Shown: in pieces, positions 1 to 7,927 of the stretch
How the letters are laid out: each line of letters begins with the position of its first letter
Position numbering within the stretch: the stretch's first letter is position 1
NCBI GenBank assembly: GCA_050116575.1
Contig: JASFOJ010000003.1
Coordinates: forward strand, 1-64,000
Direction: 5' to 3'
DNA from: JAKEGK01 sp050116575
GTDB taxonomy: Bacteria; Pseudomonadota; Gammaproteobacteria; SZUA-152
DNA length: 64,000 bases
Notes under the pieces: model-generated
Told to the model about the DNA's origin: nothing
Seen by the model: only the letters and a program-made list of their open reading frames with translations
Database searches by the model: none
Translations under genes and position numbers: made by a program

Positions 1-56
1 CTACTACCAGGCTACCGCGAAGCGGTTTCGTTCAACAGTTGTTTATACGGCGACTT

Positions 57-427
57 GATATACCAAACTTATCAAGCATGCCGATAAAAATAATGGTTAT
101 TTCGTCACCAATACCAACGTTTGGATATTTTAATGCTGACATATCGATAATAAGTGTCTTCATCAAGAATTGCATCGAACCGTAGATATGTTCAGTGTAC
201 CTATAAATTCTAGCAAAATATCAAAGGGTTACTATTAACCAATAGAAATTTGATGAAACTCATCAAGAATTTAATATTGAGGAAATTTATCCCTGTTATC
301 AGTCCGTTATGGTCAATGTTTGGACTCTTTGCTTCCTGAGGGACACGTGCCTCCAATATTTATCGCTGTGGTTGATATGCCAGTTTTATCGAGCATGCCG
401 ATAAATGTCGGATTTTGACATTTATCG
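57..427. repeat. Two diverged copies of a palindromic motif plus a perfect hairpin
   Basis: Positions 57-91 and 374-408 are diverged direct copies of about 35 bases. Both contain the core AGCATGCCGATAA preceded by TTATC. In the second copy the core is a palindrome (TTATCG, 7-base spacer, CGATAA). It continues into a perfect 11-base inverted repeat, CGATAAATGTC at 399-409 and GACATTTATCG at 417-427, so three TTATCG half-sites lie within about 45 bases. Similarity between the copies seems to continue weakly downstream. The function is unknown; a regulator-binding array or decayed repeat element are both possible. Confidence 0.5.
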
Positions 428-584
428 ACAATTTTCTAACATTCGGCCAAATTGCTGATTAGGTGAGCAGTATTCCGATATTTAGTGTTCTGAAAAGAGA
501 CAAAATACCAAAGAAAGAATAAGGTGAGCCTAACTGGAGAGAGGCGAGTACTTATGCGGGTACTTGTAATACTACGATCAGCCT

Positions 585-677
585 CGAATGGCACTTAGTT
601 AAGCCTGGAACCGCCGTCATCCGGCCTTCGCCGGAATGACGAAAAACCTGAATTACGCCTTAACTAAGTGCTATTCG
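585..677. mobile_element. MITE-like nested inverted repeat
   Basis: The outer arms are 585-603 and 659-677. They share CGAAT(G/A)GCACTTAGTTAAG in inverted orientation with one mismatch. Between them, at 615-641, is a second hairpin of the widespread type CGTCATcCGGC...GCCGgAATGACG. The roughly 93-base element has no coding capacity. Read on the minus strand just outside the right arm, one frame ends in a very basic tail (AKGKAKKQRSGR, stop at 696-698), which could be the decayed C-terminus of a transposase. That reading is weak. Non-autonomous elements with terminal inverted repeats of this size are common in proteobacteria; the family is not identified here. Confidence 0.45.
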
Positions 678-1090
678 GATCAGACTTGAATTATTTCATC
701 TGCCGCTTCGTTGTTTTTTGGCCTTCCCTTTGGCTCTGCATTTCCTTCGATTCTGACACCATTTACTTCCAAGAAGTAAAGATCAAGATAAAAAGACTGA
801 ACGAAAACCCCGAAGTTTTGCGGAAAAACACTCAGGAGGCTGGACGCAACAGAGGGTATTGATGATGGCTGGAGAATGAAAATATCCGGTAAATTAAGGG
901 GGTGGTTTACCTTTCCTGTAAATTGAATAAAGGGTCAAGGGGGCGCTGTTCTCCTGTGCTAACAACATATTCATTGATTGGGTCAACAGGTTTTTGGCCC
1001 CCTTGTTCGGTCCTTACCAGTTCAGTATTTTCTTTGCGCCTTCGCGTTAAAAAAGCGGCCTTGAATACGCTCCGATAAACCTGTTTCGGC

Positions 1091-3640
1091 CTAAATCCAG
1101 ATCATATAACCTGCTTCAAACCGGTTGGCCAGTAACCGGTGCGACGGATACATCCGCAACTTGTAGAGTTGTTTACCGGACAGCGTCGGTTTCAGGTTGA
1201 TGCTGAACAGGGTTTCCCCTTTGTCGTTGTCGCCAATGGCATCGAAAATAAAATGCTCGTGGGGGGTAAACTCGTGATGTTTGTGTTCACTGCCGACAAC
1301 ACATTCCACGATGACATCGTCCGGTGTCAGGCCCGCCAGGTTCACGGCGATGCGGATTGGCAGCGATTCCCCGGCCAGGATGCGGGTGTGGGAATCGTCA
1401 ATGCGCCGCATGCTTACTTTCGGCCAGACTTCGGCGATTTTCTTTTTCCACGCCGCCAGTTCATGGGCGGGTTCGTGGTTGTTGGCACTTAGCGCCTTGC
1501 GATGATTGTTGGCGCGAGTGTAAAAGAAATTGACGTAATCATTGGCCATGCGCTGGGCGTTAAAGTTAGGGATGACGGTGCGCATAGATGCCTTGGACAT
1601 GCGCACCCATTTTTCCGAGTAGCCCCGGCCGTCGCGGTCATAGTACATGGGGATGACGTCGTTCTCGATAATATCCAGCAGGTCCTTGGCTTCTTCCTGG
1701 TTGCGGTAATCGGCATCGAATTCCTGCCCGTGAGGGGCAATGCCCCAGCCGTTGTCGCCGGTGTAACCCTCGCCCCACCAGCCGTCCAGCACGCTGAGGT
1801 TAATCACGCCGTTGATGCCCGCTTTTTCACCAGAGGTGCCGCTGGCTTCCAGCGGGTATTCGGGGTTATTGAGCCAGACGTCCACACCGGATACCAGTTT
1901 GCGTCCCAGCGACATATCGTAGCCTTCCAGCAACAGAATGCGGCCTTCAAATTCCGGACGCCGCGACATTTCATGGATCACTCGTATCAAATGCTGGCCG
2001 GGCTGATCGTGGGGATGGGCCTTGCCGGCAAATATCACCATGACCGGCCGGTTTTCAATGTTGAGGATGCGGGCCAGGCGTTCGGGATCGGAGAACAATA
2101 GTGTCGCCCGTTTGTAGGTGGCAAAGCGCCGGGCGAATCCCAGGGTCAGAATATCCGTTTCCCGGGGTTCGACAAAGCGCACCAGGCGCTTGATTTGCGC
2201 CTCACTGCAACCGTTGCGGCGCATCTGAATGACGGCGCGCCGCCAGACGTGTTCCATCATTTCCGCCTTGATGGACTGGCGCAGGCTCCAGAAACGGTGG
2301 TCCGGAATTTCATCGATGCAATGCCAGTAGTCCTGGTCGTTAAGCCGGTTGCGCCATTCCTTGAAGCGCATGTCAAACAGGTTAACCCATTCCCGCGCCA
2401 GAAACGTGGGGACGTGAACGCCGTTGGTCACATAGGAAATGGGATTTTCGTCATGGGGAATTTGCGGCCACACATAGCCTTCCATGTGCGAGGCAACGCC
2501 GCCATGGATGCGGCTGACGCCGTTCTGGAAGCGACTGCCGCGCAACGCCAGCGCGGTCATGTTGAAACTGCCTTCGTTGCCCGGGCTGTCGCCGAGCCTT
2601 AAAAATTCCTCGCGGCTGATTCCCAGTTGCTTGTCGTAATCATCCAGATATTTATCAATGAGCGCATGTTCGAAAATATCATGGCCGGCGGCCACCGGTG
2701 TGTGGGTGGTAAAGACGGTGCTGGCGGCCACCAGTTCCAGCGCGCTGGAAAAGTTCATACCGTCCAGTACATATTGATAACACCGCTCGATAATCTGAAA
2801 CGCGGAATGGCCTTCGTTAATATGCCAGATGGTGGGATTGAGCCCCACGGCCTGGAGTGCACGTACGCCGCCGATCCCCAGCACAATTTCCTGTTGGATA
2901 CGGGTGCTGCGGTCCCCGCCATAGAGCCGGTGGGTGATCGATCGGATATCCTCGCTGTTCTGGGGCACGTCGGTGTCGAGTAAATATAATTTGATGCGTC
3001 CCGCCCGGGCTTCCCATACTTTAACGGTAATGGTCTGGCCGTTGGAAATGACACTGACCTGGACTTCGTTGCCGTTGGGGTCCAGTGCCGGGGTAATGGG
3101 CAGATCCTCAAAATTGGTCGTGGAGTAATGCGGGATCTGGTTACCCAGGTTATCGATGGTCTGGGTGAAATAACCTTGCCGGTACAACAGGCCAAGGGCA
3201 ACGAAGGGAAGGGCCATGTCACTGGCAGCCTTGCAATGGTCTCCGGCCAGGATACCCAGGCCGCCGGAGTAAATAGGCAGGCTTTCATGAAATCCGAATT
3301 CGGCGCATAGATAAGCGATCAGGTCTGTTTCCGGGTCAAGGTTTTCCGCCACCGGGTTGCGCGGTTTTTTATAGGTGTCATAGACCGACAGCACGCGTGT
3401 ATAATCTTCCATGAACATTTGGTCGTCCACCGCCTGTTCCAGGCGTTCCTGCGAGATGCGGCGTAAAAACACTTTCGGGCTGTGGCTGCAGGAGTGCCAC
3501 AGGTCCTCGTCCAGGCGATAAAACAGCGAGCGGACGTTGCGGTCCCAACTGTATAACAGGTCATTGGCCAACTCTTCGAGGCGAGCCAATTGACTGGGAA
3601 TTTTCGGTTGTACTTCCAGTGAAAACAGTTTTCCGACCAT
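1091..3640 (-). CDS. glgP: Alpha-glucan (glycogen/starch) phosphorylase
   Basis: Phosphorolysis of alpha-1,4-glucan to glucose-1-phosphate in the cytoplasm. The 849-residue protein matches the alpha-glucan phosphorylase family that carries an N-terminal DUF3417 region (about residues 10-130), rather than the E. coli GlgP/MalP type. The pyridoxal-phosphate lysine is in SGEKAGINGVINLS (Lys about 606), followed by the family's LDGWWGEGYTGDNGW stretch. The phosphate/glucan region ATYKRATLLFSDPERL and FAGKAHPHD are also present. A purine-rich AAAGGA lies about 10 bases before the ATG. No other glycogen gene (glgA, glgB, glgC) is in the window, so it is a single-gene unit. It is divergent from the lipoprotein gene at 4044 across a 400-base gap. 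Confidence 0.93.
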   Translation of the reverse strand: MVGKLFSLEVQPKIPSQLARLEELANDLLYSWDRNVRSLFYRLDEDLWHSCSHSPKVFLRRISQERLEQAVDDQMFMEDYTRVLSVYDTYKKPRNPVAENLDPETDLIAYLCAEFGFHESLPIYSGGLGILAGDHCKAASDMALPFVALGLLYRQGYFTQTIDNLGNQIPHYSTTNFEDLPITPALDPNGNEVQVSVISNGQTITVKVWEARAGRIKLYLLDTDVPQNSEDIRSITHRLYGGDRSTRIQQEIVLGIGGVRALQAVGLNPTIWHINEGHSAFQIIERCYQYVLDGMNFSSALELVAASTVFTTHTPVAAGHDIFEHALIDKYLDDYDKQLGISREEFLRLGDSPGNEGSFNMTALALRGSRFQNGVSRIHGGVASHMEGYVWPQIPHDENPISYVTNGVHVPTFLAREWVNLFDMRFKEWRNRLNDQDYWHCIDEIPDHRFWSLRQSIKAEMMEHVWRRAVIQMRRNGCSEAQIKRLVRFVEPRETDILTLGFARRFATYKRATLLFSDPERLARILNIENRPVMVIFAGKAHPHDQPGQHLIRVIHEMSRRPEFEGRILLLEGYDMSLGRKLVSGVDVWLNNPEYPLEASGTSGEKAGINGVINLSVLDGWWGEGYTGDNGWGIAPHGQEFDADYRNQEEAKDLLDIIENDVIPMYYDRDGRGYSEKWVRMSKASMRTVIPNFNAQRMANDYVNFFYTRANNHRKALSANNHEPAHELAAWKKKIAEVWPKVSMRRIDDSHTRILAGESLPIRIAVNLAGLTPDDVIVECVVGSEHKHHEFTPHEHFIFDAIGDNDKGETLFSINLKPTLSGKQLYKLRMYPSHRLLANRFEAGYMIWI

Positions 3641-4043
3641 TAATTAAATTTCCTTTGTGTTGTTTACTTTAAAACGGTTACCGTTTCCGCGATCGGGGCA
3701 TTGCATTAGAATATAGTCACATTTTCCAAGAAAGGGCGATTCTAACGCAAAATGAGCTGTAGCGCGCCGGGTTACAACCGGTTAATTTGTAACCAATTTT
3801 CGCATCCGGGATCTCGACAACCCGTGTTGGCGTGGTCATCAGGCCTTCTAGGGCTCGCATCGCGATGCAATGGCGCTCGACCAAAACCATTTCGACAGCA
3901 GCGTGCCGGGTGCGATGGTCGGTTGCTACCTACATTAGTCAATCGTTACGATTACCTTAAGTGCAACCGGTATGCCATTGGTTTTGCATGGTTTTAGAGC
4001 GCATGATTTCGCGATCGTGCACAACGAAAGTTGACAAAGTTTC
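3641..4043. promoter_or_regulatory. Divergent intergenic region with perfect inverted repeat at 3770-3794
   Basis: This 400-base gap separates the divergent glgP and FGE-like genes and must hold both promoters. The clearest element is a perfect 8-base inverted repeat, GGTTACAA at 3770-3777 and TTGTAACC at 3787-3794 with a 9-base spacer, which has the form of a dimeric repressor site. The half-site GGGTTACAACCG recurs near 59627 in another intergenic gap. An 81-codon open frame at 3752-3997 covers the repeat and has no ribosome binding site or family resemblance; it is not called. Confidence 0.35.
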
Positions 4044-5069
4044 ATGAAAACAATTATTTGTACTCCCCCCGTTTATTGGTTTTTCATTGGGTTACTGGTC
4101 CTCGCAAGCGGATTAAACGGCTGCGGTAACCAACATGGCCAGACGTCCGGCGACACTAACGGTGCAGACTCCCAACCGCCACCATCCCTGAATGGTGCGA
4201 AAGCGACCGATTTTGGTGCCATGGTGCGGGTGCCGGCGGGAGCTTTTGTGCTGGGCAGCAACAAAACCGATGACAGCGGCAAGCAACAGGAATATGGCAT
4301 GGTAAATCCCTTGTACGTGGATGAGCACCCGCGGCAAACCCAGCACCTCGACACGTTCCTGATTGATAAATACGAAGTGACCAACGGGCAGTACAAAAAG
4401 TTCGTCAAGGCCACCAGCCGCAAAGAGCCCTTTGAGTGGACACAAAATGGCTACAATTTATTACCGGCGCGCCTGAAAGCCACCGATCTCGATACCCTGC
4501 GCTGGATAGGCACCGAATACTTCAGACTGGATCTGGATGTCACCGTCATGAACCGGGAAGATTTACTGGCAGCCATGCTTAAGGCGCAGCGAATCAAGGG
4601 CACCATGCCAGTGACGGGGGTCACCTGGTATGACGCCCGGGATTATTGCCATTGGGCAGGTAAGCGGCTGCCCACCGAGTGGGAATGGGAGAAAGCCGCA
4701 AGGGGGCCGGATGGTCAGGTGTATCCCTGGGGCAATGAATGGGACCCCGACATTACCAATACCGGTGACAACACGGACTGGCCCGACGGCATCGCGCCGG
4801 TGGGCAGTTTTCCGGGCAACAAGTCGCCCTATGGCGCTTATGATTTGTCGGGCAATGTGTGGGAGTGGGTTGATTCCTGGTATCAACCTTATCCCAATGC
4901 CACCGTAAAAAGAGACGGTTTTGGGGAAAAAAATAAAGTGCTGCGCGGTGGCGGTGGTGGTGTGGGGCATTACGCGTTGAGCATGTTTTACCGGGGCGCG
5001 GCGCGCTCGTTTGCGCCACCGACCACCTCCAGTGGAGATATCGGATTTCGCTGCGCTAAATCCCCGTAA
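4044..5069 (+). CDS. Formylglycine-generating-enzyme-like (SUMF1) lipoprotein
   Basis: The 341-residue protein starts with a signal sequence ending in the lipobox LNGC (Cys about 27), so it is probably a lipoprotein. From about residue 64 to the end it has the SUMF1/FGE-sulfatase fold: MVRVPAGAFVLGSN, DKYEVTNGQYKKF, VTWYDARDYCHWAGKRLP, TEWEWEKAARG, YPWGNEW, LSGNVWEWVDSW, VLRGGG, GDIGFRC. Family members either convert a sulfatase cysteine to formylglycine, or act as non-catalytic or other oxidative binding modules. No sulfatase is present in the window, so the substrate is unknown. The periplasmic lipoprotein form suggests a structural or cofactor-handling role rather than cytosolic sulfatase maturation. 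It stands alone, divergent from glgP. Confidence 0.85.
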   Translation: MKTIICTPPVYWFFIGLLVLASGLNGCGNQHGQTSGDTNGADSQPPPSLNGAKATDFGAMVRVPAGAFVLGSNKTDDSGKQQEYGMVNPLYVDEHPRQTQHLDTFLIDKYEVTNGQYKKFVKATSRKEPFEWTQNGYNLLPARLKATDLDTLRWIGTEYFRLDLDVTVMNREDLLAAMLKAQRIKGTMPVTGVTWYDARDYCHWAGKRLPTEWEWEKAARGPDGQVYPWGNEWDPDITNTGDNTDWPDGIAPVGSFPGNKSPYGAYDLSGNVWEWVDSWYQPYPNATVKRDGFGEKNKVLRGGGGGVGHYALSMFYRGAARSFAPPTTSSGDIGFRCAKSP

Positions 5070-5241
5070 CTAACTTCCTTTCGCAACTATCACACGTAAC
5101 TATTTCATCGCTCGGGACTATTCACCCGGGACTACCCCGGCATCGTGATTTCGCCCTAACTGGATACGACCGGGCTTACCGGCTGGCGTCCTGCTAGCCG
5201 CCGTATTGTCCCTCATTGATTAATAACGCTAAGCCAATGAT

Positions 5242-5409
5242 TTATTGGTTGTTAAAAGGCCTCTCGCCATTGTTGCGACGGTGGCGGGTGTCGCTTTGAA
5301 TTTTGACGGGAATCTTCCGTAGGCTGGACAAATGAAGTGCTGTAACGGCGCCGATGATACCGCCGATGACAAACGCGAGAACAACTGCTTCCATTAACAT
5401 GCCGATCAT
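5242..5409 (-). CDS. Small single-pass membrane protein (55 aa)
   Basis: I choose the start at 5409 because a perfect AAGGAGG lies 5 bases before that ATG. Longer in-frame starts up to 5460 have no such site. The peptide has one hydrophobic helix (about residues 6-27, VVLAFVIGGIIGAVTALHL), then a basic, polar tail rich in Arg, Lys and Asn, so the tail is probably cytoplasmic. I recognise no family. It lies alone between the FGE-like lipoprotein gene and the receiver cluster, on the opposite strand to both. The strong ribosome binding site is the main evidence that it is real. Confidence 0.7.
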   Translation of the reverse strand: MIGMLMEAVVLAFVIGGIIGAVTALHLSSLRKIPVKIQSDTRHRRNNGERPFNNQ

Positions 5410-5742
5410 ACGCGCCTCCTTAATCGATGTATGTGATGAACTAATAAGGGAATCATTCATTAATCCCGTGTTCTTCCCTTTAGTTAACGGCCATCATTAC
5501 AGGCGGGTTTAGACGATTAGACTACAGGTTGCAAAATTAGTGCAACAGAGCCCCGCTGTTGGTGCGCCTGAACCGCGTCTGTTGTCGGCTATCTTCCTAC
5601 AAACACCTTCAGTTACCTCAAGTTTGGCTAAAAACTGACGAAAATTAACACGACAAGTAGTTTTTTTCGCAGCCTTTACATTGCAAATGCAAGTATTAGG
5701 CCCACAAAATTTACGATTGGCGTTACTCCTAAAAATACATCG
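5410..5742. other. Intergenic region between the small membrane gene and the receiver cluster
   Basis: No gene is seen. The gap must hold the promoters of the minus-strand 55-residue gene and of the receiver cluster starting at 5743. A short palindrome TTGCA-AA-TGCAA lies at 5681-5692, about 50 bases before the first receiver gene; it is too short to interpret alone. Confidence 0.4.
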
Positions 5743-6702
5743 ATGCGAAGTTTGAATGTTCAGAATGTTGCGGATTTAAATCCGACGGTATTACTCGCCG
5801 ATGACGAAGAGTTCAATCTTGAAATTCTGGAAGAGTTGCTGGAAGACGCCGGCTATGAAACCGACCGCGCACACAACGGCCGCGAGGCCCTGGAATTGTT
5901 GCGCGCAAACCCGGAAAAATACCAGGCGGTCCTACTGGATCGTATGATGCCTGATATGGGCGGCATGGAGGTTATCGAGATCATGCAGCAGGACCGGCAA
6001 TTGAGCCGGATTCCGGTGATTATGCAAACGGCGAAAGCCACCCGCCAGGATATTGAGGAAGGACTGGAAGCGGGGATTTTATATTACCTCACCAAGCCTT
6101 TTGCCAAGGACGAGTTGTTCGCCATCGTGGATACCGCGGTTCGCTATTTTCATGAATGCCGGGAATTAGTTGAAAAACTGCAAAGCCACGGCGGCGAGGT
6201 GGAATCGGAAGGCGTCATTGAATTTGAAACCATTGACCAGGCCCGTGACACCGCCGTTCGCCTGGCTACACTGGCCGCGCAGCCCGCGCGGGTCGTCACC
6301 GGCTTGCTGGAACTGCTGGTAAATGCCATTGAACACGGCAACCTGGGTATCGGGTTTGAATTGAAATCTGAGTTACAACACAACGGCGATTGGGCGAAGG
6401 AAATCAAAAACCGGTTGAGCTTGCCGGAAAACCGCGGCAAAAAAGCCCGGGTGAGTTATTCGGTCAACGGCGGTGTGGTGCGTTATTGCGTTTGTGATGA
6501 AGGCGCCGGGTTTAATTACCGGGAGTATCTGGAAATCAATACCGCACGCAACCTGAATATCTACGGCCGCGGCATCGCTATCGCCCGCGTCCTGAGTTTT
6601 GACAAGCTGTCGTACACTGCACCGGGTAATCAGGTGACCGCGGAGGTGGATGCCCGCCCCGCTAACGGCGATATCACCGCCGGGCAGGTGCGCAGCACAT
6701 GA
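5743..6702 (+). CDS. Response regulator fused to an RsbW-like ATPase domain
   Basis: The 319-residue cytoplasmic signalling protein has an N-terminal receiver (about residues 13-130): acidic pocket ADDEE, phospho-acceptor Asp in LLDRMMPD, Lys in LTKPF. After a linker comes a HATPase_c domain of the anti-sigma/RsbW type (about 180-305), with N-box ELLVNAIEHG, G1 box DEGAGF and G2 box GRGIAIA. Receiver proteins with this ATPase usually also carry a SpoIIE phosphatase, which is missing here. By family knowledge the ATPase could phosphorylate an anti-sigma antagonist or bind a partner under receiver control; no antagonist is in the window. It is first of three clustered receiver genes, 13 bases before the next. 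Confidence 0.85.
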   Translation: MRSLNVQNVADLNPTVLLADDEEFNLEILEELLEDAGYETDRAHNGREALELLRANPEKYQAVLLDRMMPDMGGMEVIEIMQQDRQLSRIPVIMQTAKATRQDIEEGLEAGILYYLTKPFAKDELFAIVDTAVRYFHECRELVEKLQSHGGEVESEGVIEFETIDQARDTAVRLATLAAQPARVVTGLLELLVNAIEHGNLGIGFELKSELQHNGDWAKEIKNRLSLPENRGKKARVSYSVNGGVVRYCVCDEGAGFNYREYLEINTARNLNIYGRGIAIARVLSFDKLSYTAPGNQVTAEVDARPANGDITAGQVRST

Positions 6703-6715
6703 CGGGTACAGCTTT

Positions 6716-7900
6716 ATGGTAGCAGCATTAACGGAAACGCCGAATGTCACGGTCGATGGCCGCCCCCCGCGGGTAATGGTCGTTGACGATGACGCCACTT
6801 TGCGCAACCTGGTTCGAGTCCGGTTAAAAAAATACGGCTTTGAGGTCATTGAAGCGGGCAACGGAAAGTCAGCCGTGGACTGCTTTGTGCGGGTCAATCC
6901 CGATATTGTATTGATGGATGCCAGTATGCCGGACATGGACGGCTTTGAAGCGACGCGGGCGTTAAAGGATATGACCGTGGACAAGCAGGTTCCCATCCTG
7001 ATGGTCAGTGGCCTGGAAGATGACGACTCCGTGGACAAGGCTTTCGGTGCCGGCGCCACTGAATATATCACTAAACCCATATGCTGGCCGCTGTTGATAC
7101 ACCGGTTGCGAAATATATGCGCGGCGATGCAGGCGGAAGCCAACTTGATTCGTGCCAAACAGGCGGCGGACAAAGCCAACCGCGCCAAAACGGAATTTCT
7201 GGCCAACATGTCCCATGAGTTGCGGACACCCATGCACGCCATATTAAGTTTTGCCTCCATGGGTAATGAGAAAACCGGTCAGGCGCCGGAAGAGAAGCTG
7301 CAGCGCTATTTCTCGCGCATCGAGGAAAGCGGCAAACGTTTGTTGTATATGTTGAATGATCTGCTGGATCTGTCGAAGCTGGAAGCGGGCAAAATGAATT
7401 TTCTGGTGGACCAGGGTGATCTGGTCCACATTGTTGATAAGGTTGTCAATGAATTTCAGGGGTTGTTGAAAAAAAATGAACTGCGACTGCATCTGGAACC
7501 CCCTTCGGTGTCGACCACTGCCTGCTTTGATTCCGACAGGATGTTCCAGGTGGTGAGCAACCTGGTATCCAACGCGGTGAAGTTTTCCACTCCCCAGGGT
7601 GTTATCACGTTGAAATTCAGTGACGATACGTTGTCACTGCGAAACGGGCAGCAGGTCGATGCATTGCGCCTGAGCGTCAGCGACCAGGGTATTGGTATTC
7701 CGCAAGAGGAACTGCAGACGGTATTTGACAAGTTCGTGCAATCCAGCGAAACCAATACCGGCGCCGGCGGTACGGGGCTCGGACTGGCCATTTGTAAACA
7801 AATCATTGAACAACATGGCGGCAGAATATTTGCGGAAAACAATGCCGACGCCGGTACCAGTTTTCACCTCATTGTGCCCAGACAGCAGGTCAGGAATTAA
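6716..7900 (+). CDS. Hybrid sensor: receiver domain followed by histidine kinase
   Basis: I take the ATG at 6716, which lies just after the stop of the previous gene; the longer frame would overlap it. The 394-residue protein is soluble. The N-terminal receiver (about 18-135) has VVDDDA, phospho-acceptor Asp in LMDASMPD, and Lys in ITKPI. A short coiled linker leads to HisKA (FLANMSHELRTPMHA, phospho-His about residue 173) and HATPase_c (N-box SNLVSNAVKFS, G1 DQGIGIP, F-box FDKFVQSS, G2 GGTGLGLAI). With no membrane segment or sensor domain, its input is probably phosphorylation of its own receiver or partner binding. Co-transcription with both neighbours is likely from spacings of 13 and 27 bases. 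Confidence 0.9.
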   Translation: MVAALTETPNVTVDGRPPRVMVVDDDATLRNLVRVRLKKYGFEVIEAGNGKSAVDCFVRVNPDIVLMDASMPDMDGFEATRALKDMTVDKQVPILMVSGLEDDDSVDKAFGAGATEYITKPICWPLLIHRLRNICAAMQAEANLIRAKQAADKANRAKTEFLANMSHELRTPMHAILSFASMGNEKTGQAPEEKLQRYFSRIEESGKRLLYMLNDLLDLSKLEAGKMNFLVDQGDLVHIVDKVVNEFQGLLKKNELRLHLEPPSVSTTACFDSDRMFQVVSNLVSNAVKFSTPQGVITLKFSDDTLSLRNGQQVDALRLSVSDQGIGIPQEELQTVFDKFVQSSETNTGAGGTGLGLAICKQIIEQHGGRIFAENNADAGTSFHLIVPRQQVRN

Positions 7901-7927
7901 TACTTTTTATATAGAGGTCTATGCGTC

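Larger units (their letters stand above)
1..1090. other. 1.1-kb non-coding region left of glgP
   Basis: I see no convincing gene here. The stretch is AT-richer than the rest of the window and holds the diverged palindromic repeats at 57-91 and 374-427 and the nested inverted repeat at 585-677 (listed separately). A further imperfect stem has 9-base arms at 936-944 and 997-1005 with a long loop. A short copy of the dispersed CTTTGCG...GCGTT repeat lies at 1032-1050. The 64-codon open frame at 668-862 has no ribosome binding site and overlaps the inverted repeat, so I do not call it. The region looks like decayed mobile or repeat DNA. Confidence 0.6.

Noticed and set aside
668..862. 64-codon plus-strand open frame left of glgP
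   Set aside because: It starts inside the right arm of the inverted repeat, has no ribosome binding site and shows no family features.
3752..3997. 81-codon frame in the glgP/FGE gap
   Set aside because: It covers the inverted repeat at 3770-3794, lacks a ribosome binding site, and has an arginine/proline-rich composition typical of chance frames.
6373..7260. 295-codon minus-strand frame
   Set aside because: It lies wholly opposite two well-supported receiver genes and has the composition of an antisense shadow.
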